Shown here: piece after piece, positions 13,809 through 25,899 of the stretch
How positions within the stretch are numbered: position 1 is the stretch's first letter
Layout: each line of letters begins with the position of its first letter
Assembly (NCBI GenBank): GCA_963969395.1
Contig: OZ017798.1
Span: 26,032,173 to 26,096,172 of the forward strand
DNA length: 64,000 bases
DNA from: Pseudoscleropodium purum
Lineage: Eukaryota; Streptophyta; Bryopsida; Hypnales; Brachytheciaceae
Reading direction: 5' to 3'
Made by a program: the position numbers and the translations under genes
The notes under the pieces: model-generated
Told to the model about the DNA's origin: nothing
The model's database searches: none
Seen by the model: the letters and a program-made list of their open reading frames with translations, nothing else

Positions 13809-14669
13809 ATGAAAGGGGCTCGTCGGTGCGGGCATGTGGAGCATGCCTTCGAGGACACTGGAGAAGACGACAGTGACGTACACGATCGTTTCGCAGGCGT
13901 CAAAGCTGCACTACTAGCGCACCGTGAGAAGCTAATAGCTGCTGCGAAAGCGGGAAAGTCTCTGGATAGTGACACCAGAACCGGTGCCCAGTACAATTTC
14001 ACGGCTTATGATGGTGATCAAGACTCAGCTGCAGCGCTGTCTGCGTTGTCCGTGAAAGCTTGTGCACATTGCAATAGTGGCGGGAAATTGATGATCTGTA
14101 CAGGATGCAGGAATACATATTACTGCTCTCGGGAGCATCAGAGTGCTGATTGGCGCAATGGCCACAAAGAGACTTGCAAGACGGGAGGCTCCCGACCTCC
14201 GACAACAGCTCCGTCACCTCCTCCCAGAGAGATATTAGAGCCGGGAGAGAGGCCCCTCAGCATAGAGATGCTTGAATTGGCTGAGTTGTTCAAGTCAGTT
14301 CATAAGGACATGCCAGAAGAAAACAAAGAGGGTGCGCTTCGGAAGGTTATTCATGTGTGCGAGTTAATTATAAAGCGAGGCAATCCGGACAATATTCCTA
14401 TCCCTCAAGTATTCTACATGCTTCAGGAGGCCCGACAAATGATTCGCCCCTTTGTAGCTGAGAGAGAAGGTAGAGAAGCTAGAGAAGCTAGCTTAGGCCA
14501 AATTGAGCCTCAGTCCGAGCCTGAGGTGAAGCTGAAGCCTAAGGTTGAGTCCAAGCCGAAGGCCGAGTCGACATCGCGTGTCGAGACAAGTGCCAAGCAA
14601 CAGTCTGGAAAGCATACCACATCATCGAAAAAGAAGTCTGGCAAGAAGGGAAGACGACGAGTGCCATGA
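13809..14669 (+). CDS. MYND-type zinc-finger protein
   Basis: An uninterrupted frame of 286 residues encodes a MYND zinc finger at residues 85-123. The ligands are in order C85, C88, C97, C100, C106, H110, H119 and C123, with the hallmark YC-x3-H-Q-x3-W segment. The sixth ligand is His where many MYND fingers have Cys, a variant I believe occurs in plants. MYND fingers bind two zinc ions and usually mediate protein-protein contacts. The N-terminus is acidic and alanine-rich; the C-terminal ~50 residues are Lys/Ser-rich and basic, with a KKKSGKKGRRR tail that could act in nuclear targeting. The frame also opens from a GTG at 13788, but ATG 13809 is preferred because the frame upstream hits a stop at 13776-13778. 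The partner and pathway are unknown. It is the only clearly intact host gene in the window. Confidence 0.85.
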   Translation: MKGARRCGHVEHAFEDTGEDDSDVHDRFAGVKAALLAHREKLIAAAKAGKSLDSDTRTGAQYNFTAYDGDQDSAAALSALSVKACAHCNSGGKLMICTGCRNTYYCSREHQSADWRNGHKETCKTGGSRPPTTAPSPPPREILEPGERPLSIEMLELAELFKSVHKDMPEENKEGALRKVIHVCELIIKRGNPDNIPIPQVFYMLQEARQMIRPFVAEREGREAREASLGQIEPQSEPEVKLKPKVESKPKAESTSRVETSAKQQSGKHTTSSKKKSGKKGRRRVP

Positions 14670-15300
14670 AGGCTTTCATGCCGTGTGTTCCTAACCGTCA
14701 GTTCCTTGTTCTGCTAGCTAGTGCTAGTTCTGAGCTACTTCCAAGTAGCTGACGATTTAGGCCATCCTCTATGCCAGACGATTTGCATTGTAAAAAGGAT
14801 GCCAATCGGTTATGTGCCCCTCTCGAACGTTTGCCAACAAATGTGGCCAGGTATTCTTGCGGTACGCTGTTCACTGACACGAATTCAGTCCATCAGGGAG
14901 GAATTTGTTGTGTATTATTTTGGCTCCTTTTGCATGCTTCGACAGACGACACGGTTCTTGCTCCTTACTGAAACTAAATAGCTAAAGCAGGTCCACTATC
15001 CATATAATCCTTGACTGTATCCCAGGTCGGCGTTGTTGACCAACTTGTTAATTCGTAATGGCATTTGCTTGGTTTCTGAACAGCCACTACTGATTTGGTT
15101 CCAATGTTTCTAGCTGACAGGCTGCTGAGTGTTCCAGTTTTCTTTCTGATCTGGTGTAGGGCTTCTGATATGAATCACGCTTGAGAGGAATTATCAATGA
15201 GAACTATCATGTAACTCTCAATCACTTCAAACTATGGGAGGCAACCCATTCAGGACCGATGTCCCATTCTGGCAAGGTAGGCAAGGTAGGCTGTTCTCTT
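14670..15300 (+). other. Probable 3' UTR and flank of the MYND gene
   Basis: GC-elevated sequence continues for about 0.6 kb after the stop codon before AT-rich repeat DNA resumes. No strong polyadenylation signal stands out, and small frames here have no recognisable products. Confidence 0.4.
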
Positions 15301-16240
15301 TCTATGCAGAAAAGATGAGCAGTGATTAATTATGGTGCAGTTATGGCATGGTTACCGGTGTAGTTGTGGCACATTGGCACATTGTGATTGGCTACAAGAC
15401 TCAATATTGCAATCAACTTTTGGTGGATTTTGCAACCAGCCCTTAGTTGGAAAAATGAAGGTCTATTTCACCAAAATGGGAGAAAGCCCATCTTCTGCTC
15501 AAAAATTCATGCTAATTTTGTTTTGTAAAAAAAAATCAAGAAAAATTATGGAAACCTCCCACTATCTATCTCTACACATGGGAAAATTTATCCATTGAAG
15601 AAATCCACCTTCAAGATATGTGAAATTCTTGAAGTGGTCAAAAATGGGTTGTTGATGTTAGCAATGCACTAGAAACAAGAGTTGCTAGTATAATGTTCAA
15701 TATTGGATATTTAAACCCTAAAAGTACAGGCATCTAAAATGGGGATTTGCCTTAGTCGACCTTATTATAACTTTCATATATATAGTTTTAAATTAAGAAA
15801 ATGGAATTGACCAAGTTTTGGTTCTATTCTATTTTAAATTTTTGAAAAAAATTAAAAAATTGAAACAATTATAGCAATTGCAAGGGCTAAGTATTGGAAT
15901 CCAAATTACACAATATTGTGTATAATTCTTTTGAATTCTCTTTGATAATTTAAAAAATTTCAAATAAAAAACTTATATTTTTCATTCTAACCTTCATTTA
16001 TAATAAAAATTCTAAATTATTCTAATATATTCTAATTGAGATGGTTTTCTTTCCACCTCTTAATTTAAAATATTACAATTATTTGACTTTTTCATCAAAA
16101 TTTGTGAAAAAATCAACATTGATAGAAAATACGTCTTCTTATAAGTGAAAACATGTCAAGGTTTTATACATCAATTATATAATAGAATAAATTTAAGTTA
16201 ACAGTTAACCCCTAAATGTTTTGACTATGCTTTCACTTAA
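15300..16240. other. Gene-free AT-rich stretch
   Basis: Repeat-like sequence without a recognisable element end or coding motif. Confidence 0.5.
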
Positions 16241-17570
16241 ATTCTCCAAAACTACCATTTCTAATACAAGTACCAAATTTTAGAGAAAAAAATTTTTTTT
16301 GGATACATGTAGGATCTTGTAGTAAATTGTCTCAAGAAGATGTGGAAAAAATTCAGAATTTTCCACCGTGTAGATTGCAAGATATTAGTGTTTGAATGGA
16401 CAAAGTTCATTTTTTGGACTTGTGAAAAACTGGGCAGCTACTATTCTTAAGGTCATATTTGTATGAAAAAATGTTCAAAATGGTGGTTACTCTTTGGATT
16501 CATTCTTCAAGGCAAGTTGGCTACATGCTTAAAATTTTTCAGACCATTTGGACTTGTACAATATATAGGGAAAAAATAGTAAGTAGAAAAAAATAGAGAA
16601 TGATTCAAAACATTAAATTGTTAAGAATTTAATCACGAAACTAAAAAATGCCAATCCAATGGTTGTAATATTGTAATAAACAATCTACACCCAATGTTAT
16701 TATTTTTTTCAAAAATATTGAAACTTGAGGTAACCCCTAAATGTCGAAGTTTTGTTTTAAGTTTCTTAGAATTTACTCTATATTGAACAAAATGTCATCA
16801 TTTTAATAAGCTGTATGAATTTTTTTGAATTGTAACTATACAAATTCAAACTAGACATGTTAGAGATCTCATAGGAAAAGAAAACACAACAATATGACCT
16901 ATGGAGAGAAAGATTATAATGTTTGACCATGAGGGTGTTAAAATTGCAAAAGTGATATGAAGTCTTTTGATCCTCTTTTTACAAGTCAAATCTAAAAAGT
17001 TGGTGACCAAAGAAATATATGGTTAAAGGACCCAACATATATAAATCCAATCAATTTATGGCTTTTTAAAATCTATTGTATAATATTTTTAAATGAATTT
17101 TAAATGTGATTTTTTCTCCAAGATTTGGTGTATTTGAGGCTCATTTCCAAGAGCTCTGAACACTACAGGAAGTCAAGATTGCAATGGGTATCTTTCACAA
17201 AATATTGAATAGAAAAATCATCATTATTTATTTTCAAAATCAAATTTTTGATGCTAAAACTAGACTTCAAGAAAAACTTTCCAAAAATATAAATTTCTAA
17301 AAATAGCAACTGAATTAGATTTTATTTAACTTCAAAGTTTTGCAAACACTAGATTTTGGTGCCACGGGCATTTAGGGGTTAAACAAAGGACTTCAAATTT
17401 TATTTTAGAATAGAGATTCCATAACTACTTATAAATTAAAAAACCTCATAACATTCATCTCATTAATCAAAATGGAATAATTCAAATCTTTTCGCAAAGA
17501 AGTAAATCTAGAGAATCAATTTCAAATTTTTATTTAAAAAAAAAAAATTTTAAGAATTTTTTGAGCTATT
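16240..17570 (+). repeat. Dispersed repeat family F, forward copy
   Basis: Carries the full family core: accatttctaatacaagtac, then taggatcttgtagtaaa, gatgtggaaaaa, tagattgcaagatatta and ggcaagttggctacat. It is the inverted counterpart of 7740-8600, with about 680 additional bases between 16700 and 17380. No coding frame is seen. Confidence 0.65.
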
Positions 17571-17778
17571 CGCACTAGCAGTGCTATTATGTGAGTGTGT
17601 AAGCATGAGCCTATGAGGATTGACTAGAGATTATGTGAGTGTTGACTTTATAATTTTGAAGAAGCAATTGAAAACTTAATAATATTTTTCAAAATAGATT
17701 TCATCTAAAATTTTTGGTCAAATTTATTATTTTTAGTAAATTTTTGTACTTATTAATATGAACCCGTGATAGTGTACC

Positions 17779-18009
17779 CAGGGTTGACAGGTCGGTCGGA
17801 CGTCCGGACGCAGATGCTGTGTCCGCAACGTCCACTGACATTCACAGACGTCGTCCGCCCGTCCACCCGTCTGCCCGTCCTGTCCGCCCCGTCCGCCCCC
17901 ATCCGCCTTTCGACGGCGGGAGGGACGCTGCGTCCGCTGGCGTCCGTGCGTCCGGACGTCCGGGTTACGGACGCTATTTTGGGGCGGACGTAGAGATTCG
18001 TCAACCCTG
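17779..18009 (+). mobile_element. GC-rich hAT MITE copy 1
   Basis: A 231-bp GC-rich block in AT-rich DNA begins CAGGGTTGAC and ends GTCAACCCTG. Identical 8-bp repeats AGTGTACC flank it (17771-17778 and 18010-18017). Eight-base target duplication with CAGGG termini is the hAT signature. Its right end matches the right end of the 10.2-kb hAT element (ctattttggggcggacgt). Its Arg/Pro-rich frames are by-products of CGTCCG repeats, not genes. Confidence 0.93.
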
Positions 18010-18160
18010 AGTGTACCTATTATCATGGTTATGTAGAATTCATATGAAAATCATAATTTTTAGTGTTGTCTGAAATATTAAAAGTATACCTTATGAAAAT
18101 GATGAACTCAATTGATTTCAAAGATGAACGGCGATGGAAATAAGTTTAGACAAAATATTG

Positions 18161-18890
18161 GTTGATCATTGTTTATATAGTAACATGGATCCTTTGGGGG
18201 CTTATGGAAGGGTATCAATAATTTTCTCTTGATGCATTGTTATTGGACTTGTTTAGATTTTAGAAAGAAAAATTTGTTGATAAGACTTATTTTTATATTT
18301 AATAATCTTTGTCATAGTGAATTTTATTTTAGTTGATTATTGTCTTGTAGGCTCGTAGCATCATGGATCTTCTCAAGGGCCATAGGAGGGTATCAACACT
18401 TCTTTCTTGATTTACAAATTAGTAGACTTGTTTAGATTTTTAAAAAGAGAATTCATTGATAGGAATTCATTATATGTAGAAAGAACTTAGTGACACCAAA
18501 TTTCATTTTTGTTGATCACTATCTTATAGTAGTTTGGATCTTCTTTGGACTAATGAAGGATATCTCTATTTTTGTCTTGAAGTGTTGATAATCAAACTTG
18601 TTAAGATTCTGGAAGAAAACATTTGGTTGATAGGAATTATTTTTGTAAGGAATGAGCTTAGTTACACCAAATTGTGGATTAGTTGATCATTCATTTGTCC
18701 TCTTGTAGGTTCTCTTGAAGGTCCAACCCTTCTATCTTTGAATAATCACTCCCCTGTTGCTTGGGAACTCTTGGTGCCAAGAGGTGGATTGAACACTTGC
18801 CATGTTGATGTGCTATTTATCGAACTTTGCTAAATTTTAAGAAAAAAATTGATTATTATTTAGGATTCATTTGAAATTGACTGGGGTTGT
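18161..18890 (+). repeat. ~175-bp tandem repeat, about four units
   Basis: The word gttgatcatt or a variant starts at 18161, 18332, 18511 and 18682, giving spacings of 171, 179 and 171. Each unit continues with ggatc-ttct/cct, then an atcaa-tttctcttga-like word, cttgttagatt and attgataggaatt-like words. The units are well diverged from one another. Confidence 0.7.
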
Positions 18891-19210
18891 TCCATTGAGA
18901 TTATGATCAATCTCTTCTTGTATTTGGTCTCCCCATGGCACCAAGGGAAGCTCCTAGCTATAGAAACACCTCCTCCCAAAAAAACCTTTTTAAAAAGAAT
19001 TTAAATTTATTCTCTTCACAACTAGTGAGCTCTCCTTGACTCCGAAAAGAATCCAACTGTAAGACAAGAATGGTTATAAAAATTAAAATCTCAATGGAAC
19101 AACCTCAATAAATTTTAAACAAATCCTAATTAATTACCAATTTTTTTCCTTAAAATCTAGCAAAGTCAAATAAGTAGCACATCACTATTGTTCAAGGAAC
19201 CATGGTAATA
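18790..19210. repeat. Inverted repeat around a ~150-bp spacer
   Basis: The sequence at about 18790-18920 (gatgtgctatttatcgaact, then tgctaaattttaagaaaaaa, then gttgttccattgagatt) recurs in reverse complement at about 19070-19210. The two arms can fold into a long imperfect stem. The left arm overlaps the last tandem unit. Confidence 0.65.
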
Positions 19211-19301
19211 AACTCATGGTAATAGGTAATAAAATTTACCAAAAATAATAAATTTTTATCAAAAATTCTAAATGGAATCTCTAAAAAAGTATATACTCAA
19301 A

Positions 19302-19628
19302 CAGATTTGACGAATCTCTACGTCCGCCCCAAAATAGCGTCTGGACGTCCGGACGCCCGAATGCCAGCGGACACAGCTTCCCTCCCGCCGTCGGAAGGTG
19401 GACGGGGCGGACGGGCGGGGGTGGACAAGGTGGGGCTGGGCGGATGGGGCGGATAGGACAGGGCGGGGCGGGGTGGACGGGGCGGACAAGCGGACGGACG
19501 GGGCGGACAGGCGAACGGACGGGCGGACGGGCGGGTGGGACGGACGGGGTGGACGGCGTCTGCGAATGTCAACGGACGCTGCGGACACAGCGTTTGCATC
19601 CGGACGTCCGACCGTCCTGTCAACCTTG
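19302..19628 (-). mobile_element. GC-rich hAT MITE copy 2 (reversed)
   Basis: A 327-bp GC-rich block with termini CAGATTTGAC and GTCAACCTTG, slightly mutated from the family consensus. The flanking 8-mers are tactcaaa (19294-19301) and tgctcaaa (19629-19636), one mismatch apart. The end carrying cgtccgccccaaaatagcg is on the left, so it lies in reverse orientation. The middle is tandem ggcggacgggg-type sequence. Confidence 0.88.
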
Positions 19629-19639
19629 TGCTCAAAGGC

Positions 19640-21600
19640 TCACAAAATAGCAACCCTATTGCATGCACTTTGCTAAAAATGACATATCATACAATAACTT
19701 TAAATCATGTAGTCAAAAGTTATAAATATTTTTGTACCTTAAACCTATTCCTTGGGCATATGTTGATATGTTGTGTGAAAATTTCAAAGAAAAAAAGAAA
19801 AAATTAGTTTGTAGTGAGCTGCTCTAAAATGCTATGTTCTCAAAAAAGCATGCCATTTAGGACTTTAGGGGTTAAATTTGACTTGAAGGTCATTGCTAGT
19901 GGGGTTTTAAGTGAAAGTTTTTATAACTAATTTATTTTCACTTTTAGCCATCAAAATTTTAAAATGTTAAATTTGGCTCACACATAATGTTTGACTATTT
20001 TGCAATGGATCTAGTCTTCTAGAGGTTCAAGTTTTCACTTAACTAGATCTTCTCCAAGGCTACTTTGTTTTGTTTTCTAATTTAATCATTCCAAACAAGT
20101 GTATTGACATAAAGCTTGGTACTATAGAATCAATATTTGAATTGTGATATATATACCATTTATCATGTCATAATTGACTACTTTAGAAGTGGTGAAAAGA
20201 TATTATGAGATGCAAATTATAGAGCAAAAATTTAATGATGACTTTCAAACTAATGTTTTAAGATGTGATCCATAAATCATATCCATATTTTAAAGCAAAT
20301 GTTACACAAATTAATATTTTCCAACAAAATTTGAAATCAAAATTTTAAAATTAATTTTAAAAATGATTACTCTTTCATCCCATTACTCCATGCTACACTC
20401 TTTTGCCATCAAAGATCCAAAGTCAATGGCAATGTTGAATAAATCAAATAGTTTGACCAAGGAGAATCAAGAAACACCAATGTTTTGGGAGAATTGCTAG
20501 TTAGTTCATCGTTTGCTAGTGGAATTGGGAAAAAATATAGTTGCAATTTGAAAACATTGGATCCCCTTTGTAAAAAAATCTATAATAGTTCTATTTAGAA
20601 TAAAAAAACAGAGAAGAAATGAGACTTGGTACTTGAAAACCCATTTCAATATGGAAATCAAAGGAAATTGATTGGTAAAACTCAAAAAATATCCCAAATT
20701 TTAGAAGACATGTCATAAAAGTGCCACCATAGTTTATAAAAATGGATTGCTTGAGATTAGGAGCCATTTCAAGAAGAACACAAAAAGCATGGCCATTAAT
20801 TTTCCTATAAAATTATAGGAGAGATTTCAAAATTTGTGATCCCAACCTTCTAAGTCCTTTCATAATTGAAAATTACAGAAAGACCATTCATCCAATGTGA
20901 ATTTTTTGGTTGATGCTTTATGTTGAGGAAAAATCTCCTCATAAAAAATTATAGGGATAAAGGCCTTTTCGAATCCTCTTTAGTCTCCACCTTCTATATT
21001 GAATTTTTTTCTTAGACTTTCTTATTTAAAGGGTATTTTCTTATGCAACAAATTCTCATCATCAATAATATTGACACATCCAAGTACATAAGTTCAATTC
21101 TCTCCTATAAGTCAATCTTTGCATATTTGGAATCAAAGTCCTTCAATTAGCTAAAACAAGTCATGAAATACAAAATACAAAATTTTAATAAAATTAACTA
21201 ACCTCAAAATAGAAACAAAAAGCAAAGTTGTACATTCTACCAAGAAATCTCTTGAAGGAAGACTTTTTACTTATACTAAGAAACAAATCATCTAAAGGCA
21301 AGATACGCACCATAGGTAGGAATAGAGGAGGACAAAAAAAAAAAGAAAAGGAAAAGCAACAATTATCCAAAAATAATCCAAAATTAAAGTTCTATTCAAT
21401 GCCTCAAGCAAGATTGAGTCAATTTTTAGCATACACAAAGATAGAATTAGACACCAATTAAAGGCATTGTGGAGAAGGTGACATAGAGACAAGCAAAGTA
21501 GGATTGAATATTAGAAGCAATATATGGAGGGAAGTGTCATAGGGACTAAACTAAGAATAGAAAAGACGTGAATTACAAAAACCAACAAAATGAGTCACAA
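19640..21600. other. Repeat-derived gene-free sequence
   Basis: 19640-19900 resembles the reverse complement of about 7740-7960 (acatatcatacaataa, tgtagtcaaaagttat). The remainder is AT-rich with no supported feature. Confidence 0.45.
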
Positions 21601-21659
21601 GAATGCAAAAATTGAAAAATGAGTCTTAGTTGCTGTGAGAGAATTGCATGCCTTAACTT

Positions 21660-22900
21660 TTTGAATAGGATTGCTAAAGTTTGAGCAAGGAGCAACAAGT
21701 ATTGAGCAATGAGCAATAGCATTTGAGTGGTAGAGTTTTTATTTATTATATTTTTAGATTTTATAATTGCTATTAATTCTACAATTAGAAATGAAGTTAA
21801 AATTTTTTTTAAATGGATGTAGATCACTTATTTCATCCATTGCTTTGGATGGATGAAGATGATGGCAAATGAATGTAGATGAAAGTTGGTGGATGAAAAA
21901 AAAATTGGCTCTAAATTTTTCATATTGAATGAAATCAATGGCATCATAAAGCATCTAATTTAAAGATGGATATTAAGGCACATTCATTTGATGTAAATGC
22001 AATTGATGTAAATTGTTCACATTGTAATGTACACATCAGCCTCATGTAGAGTCCTAAGAGCCTCTTTGGTTCCAAAGAGGATTTTAGAAAGACAATAATC
22101 ATAAGCATGGATGGCTTGAATTAGATTGGTGAAGTCCCAAACACACATGTATTTTCTTTTGGGTTAGCAAATTCCCTCCCCCCCCCCCTAATACTCTTCC
22201 CAAACATTCCTACATGAATCAATTGAGTAGTGAAATCTTCTTATATACCACATTTGCAAGGAGTCCCTAAGAGCCTCCTTGGAACCAAGGAGGCTCATAG
22301 AGAAATGACAATATAGAGTAAGGATGGTCAAAAGGCCTCCTTAGATTTAAAGGAGGCTTATAGTTGTAGAGACAACACTTATAAGCCTAAATACCTCGTT
22401 GGTTTTGAAGTAGCTTATATATTTGCAAGACATAAGCACATTTAGACCCATAAGCTTCCTCAATTCCAAGAAGGCATTTAATGAGCTACCAAAATCTTAA
22501 CAATTTGGAAATTGAAGACTAAGATCGATTTATAGGAGGTTTAAAGGATGAAACGAGAAAAAAATGTGATTCTTTATTTGTCATTGGATCCAAAGATCTA
22601 AAGGTGCTAAAGTATGAGTAGAGAGCAAGAAGTATTGAACATTGAACAATAAATAGTAAGCATTTTTAGAAAAACTTATAAAAAATTTAAAACTTTTCAT
22701 TATATGATGCCTATATCCATGGTTTAGGATTTAAAAAATATGGCTATAAATGAGTCTAAAAAGTATGAATGGGGATGAATGAATTTGGATGAATTTTTTG
22801 TAATTGACTTTGTTGGATGAAATACATGTGTTATTCATTGCATAAGATGATAGATAATTATTGAATGGGACTAAAAATTTGATTGTTTAAAATAAGGGTT
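21660..22900 (+). repeat. Composite repeat: two direct copies of sequence A around GAGCC hairpins
   Basis: Sequence A (gtgctaaagt-tgag, gcaacaagtattga, gcaatgagcaatag) starts near 21672 and recurs near 22606, about 930 bp apart. Between them are palindromes such as GAGCCTCCTTGG AA CCAAGGAGGCTC at 22271-22296 and weaker ones near 22058 and 22335. An inverted counterpart lies at 40.68-41.91 kb. It could be a tandem repeat unit or a short LTR-like element; no proteins are encoded. Confidence 0.6.
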
Positions 22901-25670
22901 AATGTCCAAGTATCTTCAATCAAAAGTAGATAGACTTTTGGAAACTAAAGACTTGTATTTACATGGCATTATAGAACCATTAAAAAAAAAACATGGTTTC
23001 CAAGTAAAATTTATATTTTCTTTCAAACATTAATAAAGTCTAAAGTTTACTAAATTTATTCCTATACTAACACTAGCATTTATGAGTTCTATTTGTACAT
23101 TACCATCTAAAAAAAATCATAAGAGGGGATTTTAGGGCAACAAAAGCCCATTTCTAGTTTGTTTCCTTTGTTGTTTCCCTCATAGCAAAGGAACAACTAG
23201 CTATTAGAAAAAAAATTCAAAATAAATAAATAATTTGATTAATTAATTCCTAAAATGAAAAAAAAGTTGAAATTTTTTTTTTTTTTTAGATCTGATGTGA
23301 CTCTCTCCACCACGTTAGACTGCATTTTTGGCAACATTCCCTACATTTTCAGGGCTGGAGACCCCACAATCTTGTATTGTCTTCAAATCTCAAGTAATGT
23401 AACCATCATGTTGCTAATTGATAGAAATAGATTCAATCCCCAAATATTCTAATTATTAGCTATGAACTAAATCTTAAATATTTACACTATATATGGAACC
23501 TCAATTGTATGCATTGACCCTTAAAGTCCCAACATCCCAAAGTCCTTACAAAGACTCTTGGAATTTAGGATAGGCTCGTGTGACCTCAATTCTTGAAATG
23601 ATTTCCTGAAACTTTTTTTAAAGGTAGAAAATCACATCAACTTTTTAGAAAAATAATGTTTATTTCAATAGTTTCCTAGCTAGGAACAAAAGTTATACCA
23701 CTCAAAGTTCATAATATAGTTTGAGGGGCAACACCAAAAAATTCACAAAAAATTGAATTTTTTTAATTTTTAATTTTTTTTCTCAAAGATCGTATTTTTG
23801 TTTACATGTGAAGCTTTGATTCATTTTATTTAGTCTATTATAAATTAAAAAAGTGACGGGCAATCTTGTTTTTTTGGTTCTTCTTGAAAAAATAACTTAT
23901 AGAATTCATTTTGAAAAATTGTTAGATAGGATTGAGTTTGCTTGGTAGAACAATCACACTATTGGGATTATTGTATTTCAATTCTATTTTAGAGATATTA
24001 AAGATTTAGTTTTTTGTTCAATCTTGGACCTAATTCTACTTAAGAGTTTTTTAACAAGTAATGACTAAGTATTTTTTCTAGAAATTTTTTTCCTAGACTT
24101 TTGACTTAATTCTTCAATATAAAAAACTCAAAATTCAAAATCAGTAGTACAAAAAATTTAAGTTAAGAAGATTCAAAGGCAAAAACTCCAATGAAGCCAG
24201 GTAATAAAAACCTTAATTTCTTCTTTGTAAATGCAAATATCTTTCAAAACTACACAATCAAAGTTTTTGAAATTTCTTCCAAACATTTTTTTATAATAGT
24301 CTAATGCAAGATCCTATAGTTAGATATGGAAAAATAAAAATTTAAAATTTTTTTACTCATTGAAATAGAAATGGTAGTTTCGAGTGTTTTTTGATGAAAA
24401 TAAGGCCTTTAGACTTTAGAGGTTAAGCCACCACTAAAAATGAATAAGATTTACCTCACATTCAAATAATATTTGCAAAAGAATATAAGAAGATTAATGA
24501 TAGAATAATTTCTTCATAAAAAAGATAAATTTTTATAGAAGAAATAAAAATTCAAAGATCCTTGACTCTTTGAAGGAGTAGCATATTTTTGCAAAAAGGT
24601 TACATGATACAATCCAATCCTTTCTCTTGCTCTTTTTGTACATGCCTTCAAATTTCTTCTTAAACTTCTTATTATATGTTTCTCTTTTTTGGATTGAGCT
24701 TTTATTGGAATATCTTTGTCTTTTTCTTTCTCCTCAAAGAAATCATAGAACTTGGTTAAGGTTTAAGGTGGAAACATAGTTTGCTTAAACTGAGCTTTAA
24801 ACCAAACTTGTACTAACTTGTCATTAGTTGGAGATGAATAAATATTCACGGGATCAAAACATTCTTAGATAAGAACAAGAGTAATTGAAATATTAAGGTG
24901 AAGCTTAAATACTAAATAAAGTGAGATTTTTTTTGAGAGAACATTTGAAGGATGTTGTATCAATATATGCAATAATGCATTACCTTCTTTATGGGGTTTT
25001 GCCAAAGAAATTGTATTGTCTAAAAAAAATTGGAATTGTTGTTCGAAAAGAATATTACAGATGATCTTAAAGGATATATTTACAATCAAAAGAACCAATC
25101 TAAATGAGGAATTTACTAAATAAATTTGAAGGCCAACTTTAACATTATTGTACTTTCAAGTCATTTATCAATTTTAATAGTTTTTTCCTATAGATTTAAA
25201 TATTCATGAATCATCTTCTGTAGGTATTCTCTACTTTAGTACTTTTGATATTTTAAAGAAACATTTTGACATGTTAAGTGGACATGGGGATTATACTTTT
25301 AAATTTTTAATATATTTTTTTATAGAAAAAAATACTTTTTTATACAAAATTAATATAGAGTGTACATCTTACATCATTGAAGGACTTAGTAATATCCATT
25401 TTGAAAGAATGTAAAAATAATATTGTACATCTAAAATAAAAATGTATCTTAAGATGAACTTTATCTTTATAAGAAATAAAATTTAGAGATTACATTTTGT
25501 AAAGAAGATATTTATTTTAATATATTAGAGGTCTAAAGTTTAATAAAATCTTATTTTTAATACATTTTAAATCATTATAGCTTAGTCTTCAAAAAAATAT
25601 TTTGACTCTACTGCATTCTAGTACTAAAACAAATACAAACGCCACATAAATCAATGTAAAAAATTGAGCT
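22900..25670. other. AT-rich stretch without genes
   Basis: Apart from the family F fragment at 24160-24430, I see no element ends or coding motifs here. Confidence 0.5.
24160..24430 (-). repeat. Dispersed repeat family F, inverted copy
   Basis: On the minus strand it reads aaactaccatttctatt, then tataggatcttgcattaga, matching the other family F copies. It is diverged and shorter than the 16-kb copy. Confidence 0.55.
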
Positions 25671-25899
25671 TTGCTAGTGGTGCAGGTGGCACCAACAAAA
25701 GGTCCTTAGGACCCAAGAGGAACCTTTGGCACTAAAAAGACATTACAGGATTTTTTGGGGTCCGGAAAGGCTACGAGTTCCTAGTCGTTCTTGGACCTTA
25801 CGAACTGACTAAAACCTGCTACCTAATGTGGCAATGCAACTGCCACATCAACTTCCAAAATGATAATAAAAAATTCAACTTTGTTTTTTATACTAAGAA

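Noticed and set aside
17733..18026. Arg/Pro-rich open frames in the GC-rich blocks (also at 19268-19807, 28011-28265, 30369-30859, 33318-33692, 48172-48780, 53370-53816)
   Set aside because: They lie wholly in CGTCCG-repeat MITE or element-end sequence, exist on both strands and several frames, and lack start context or domains.
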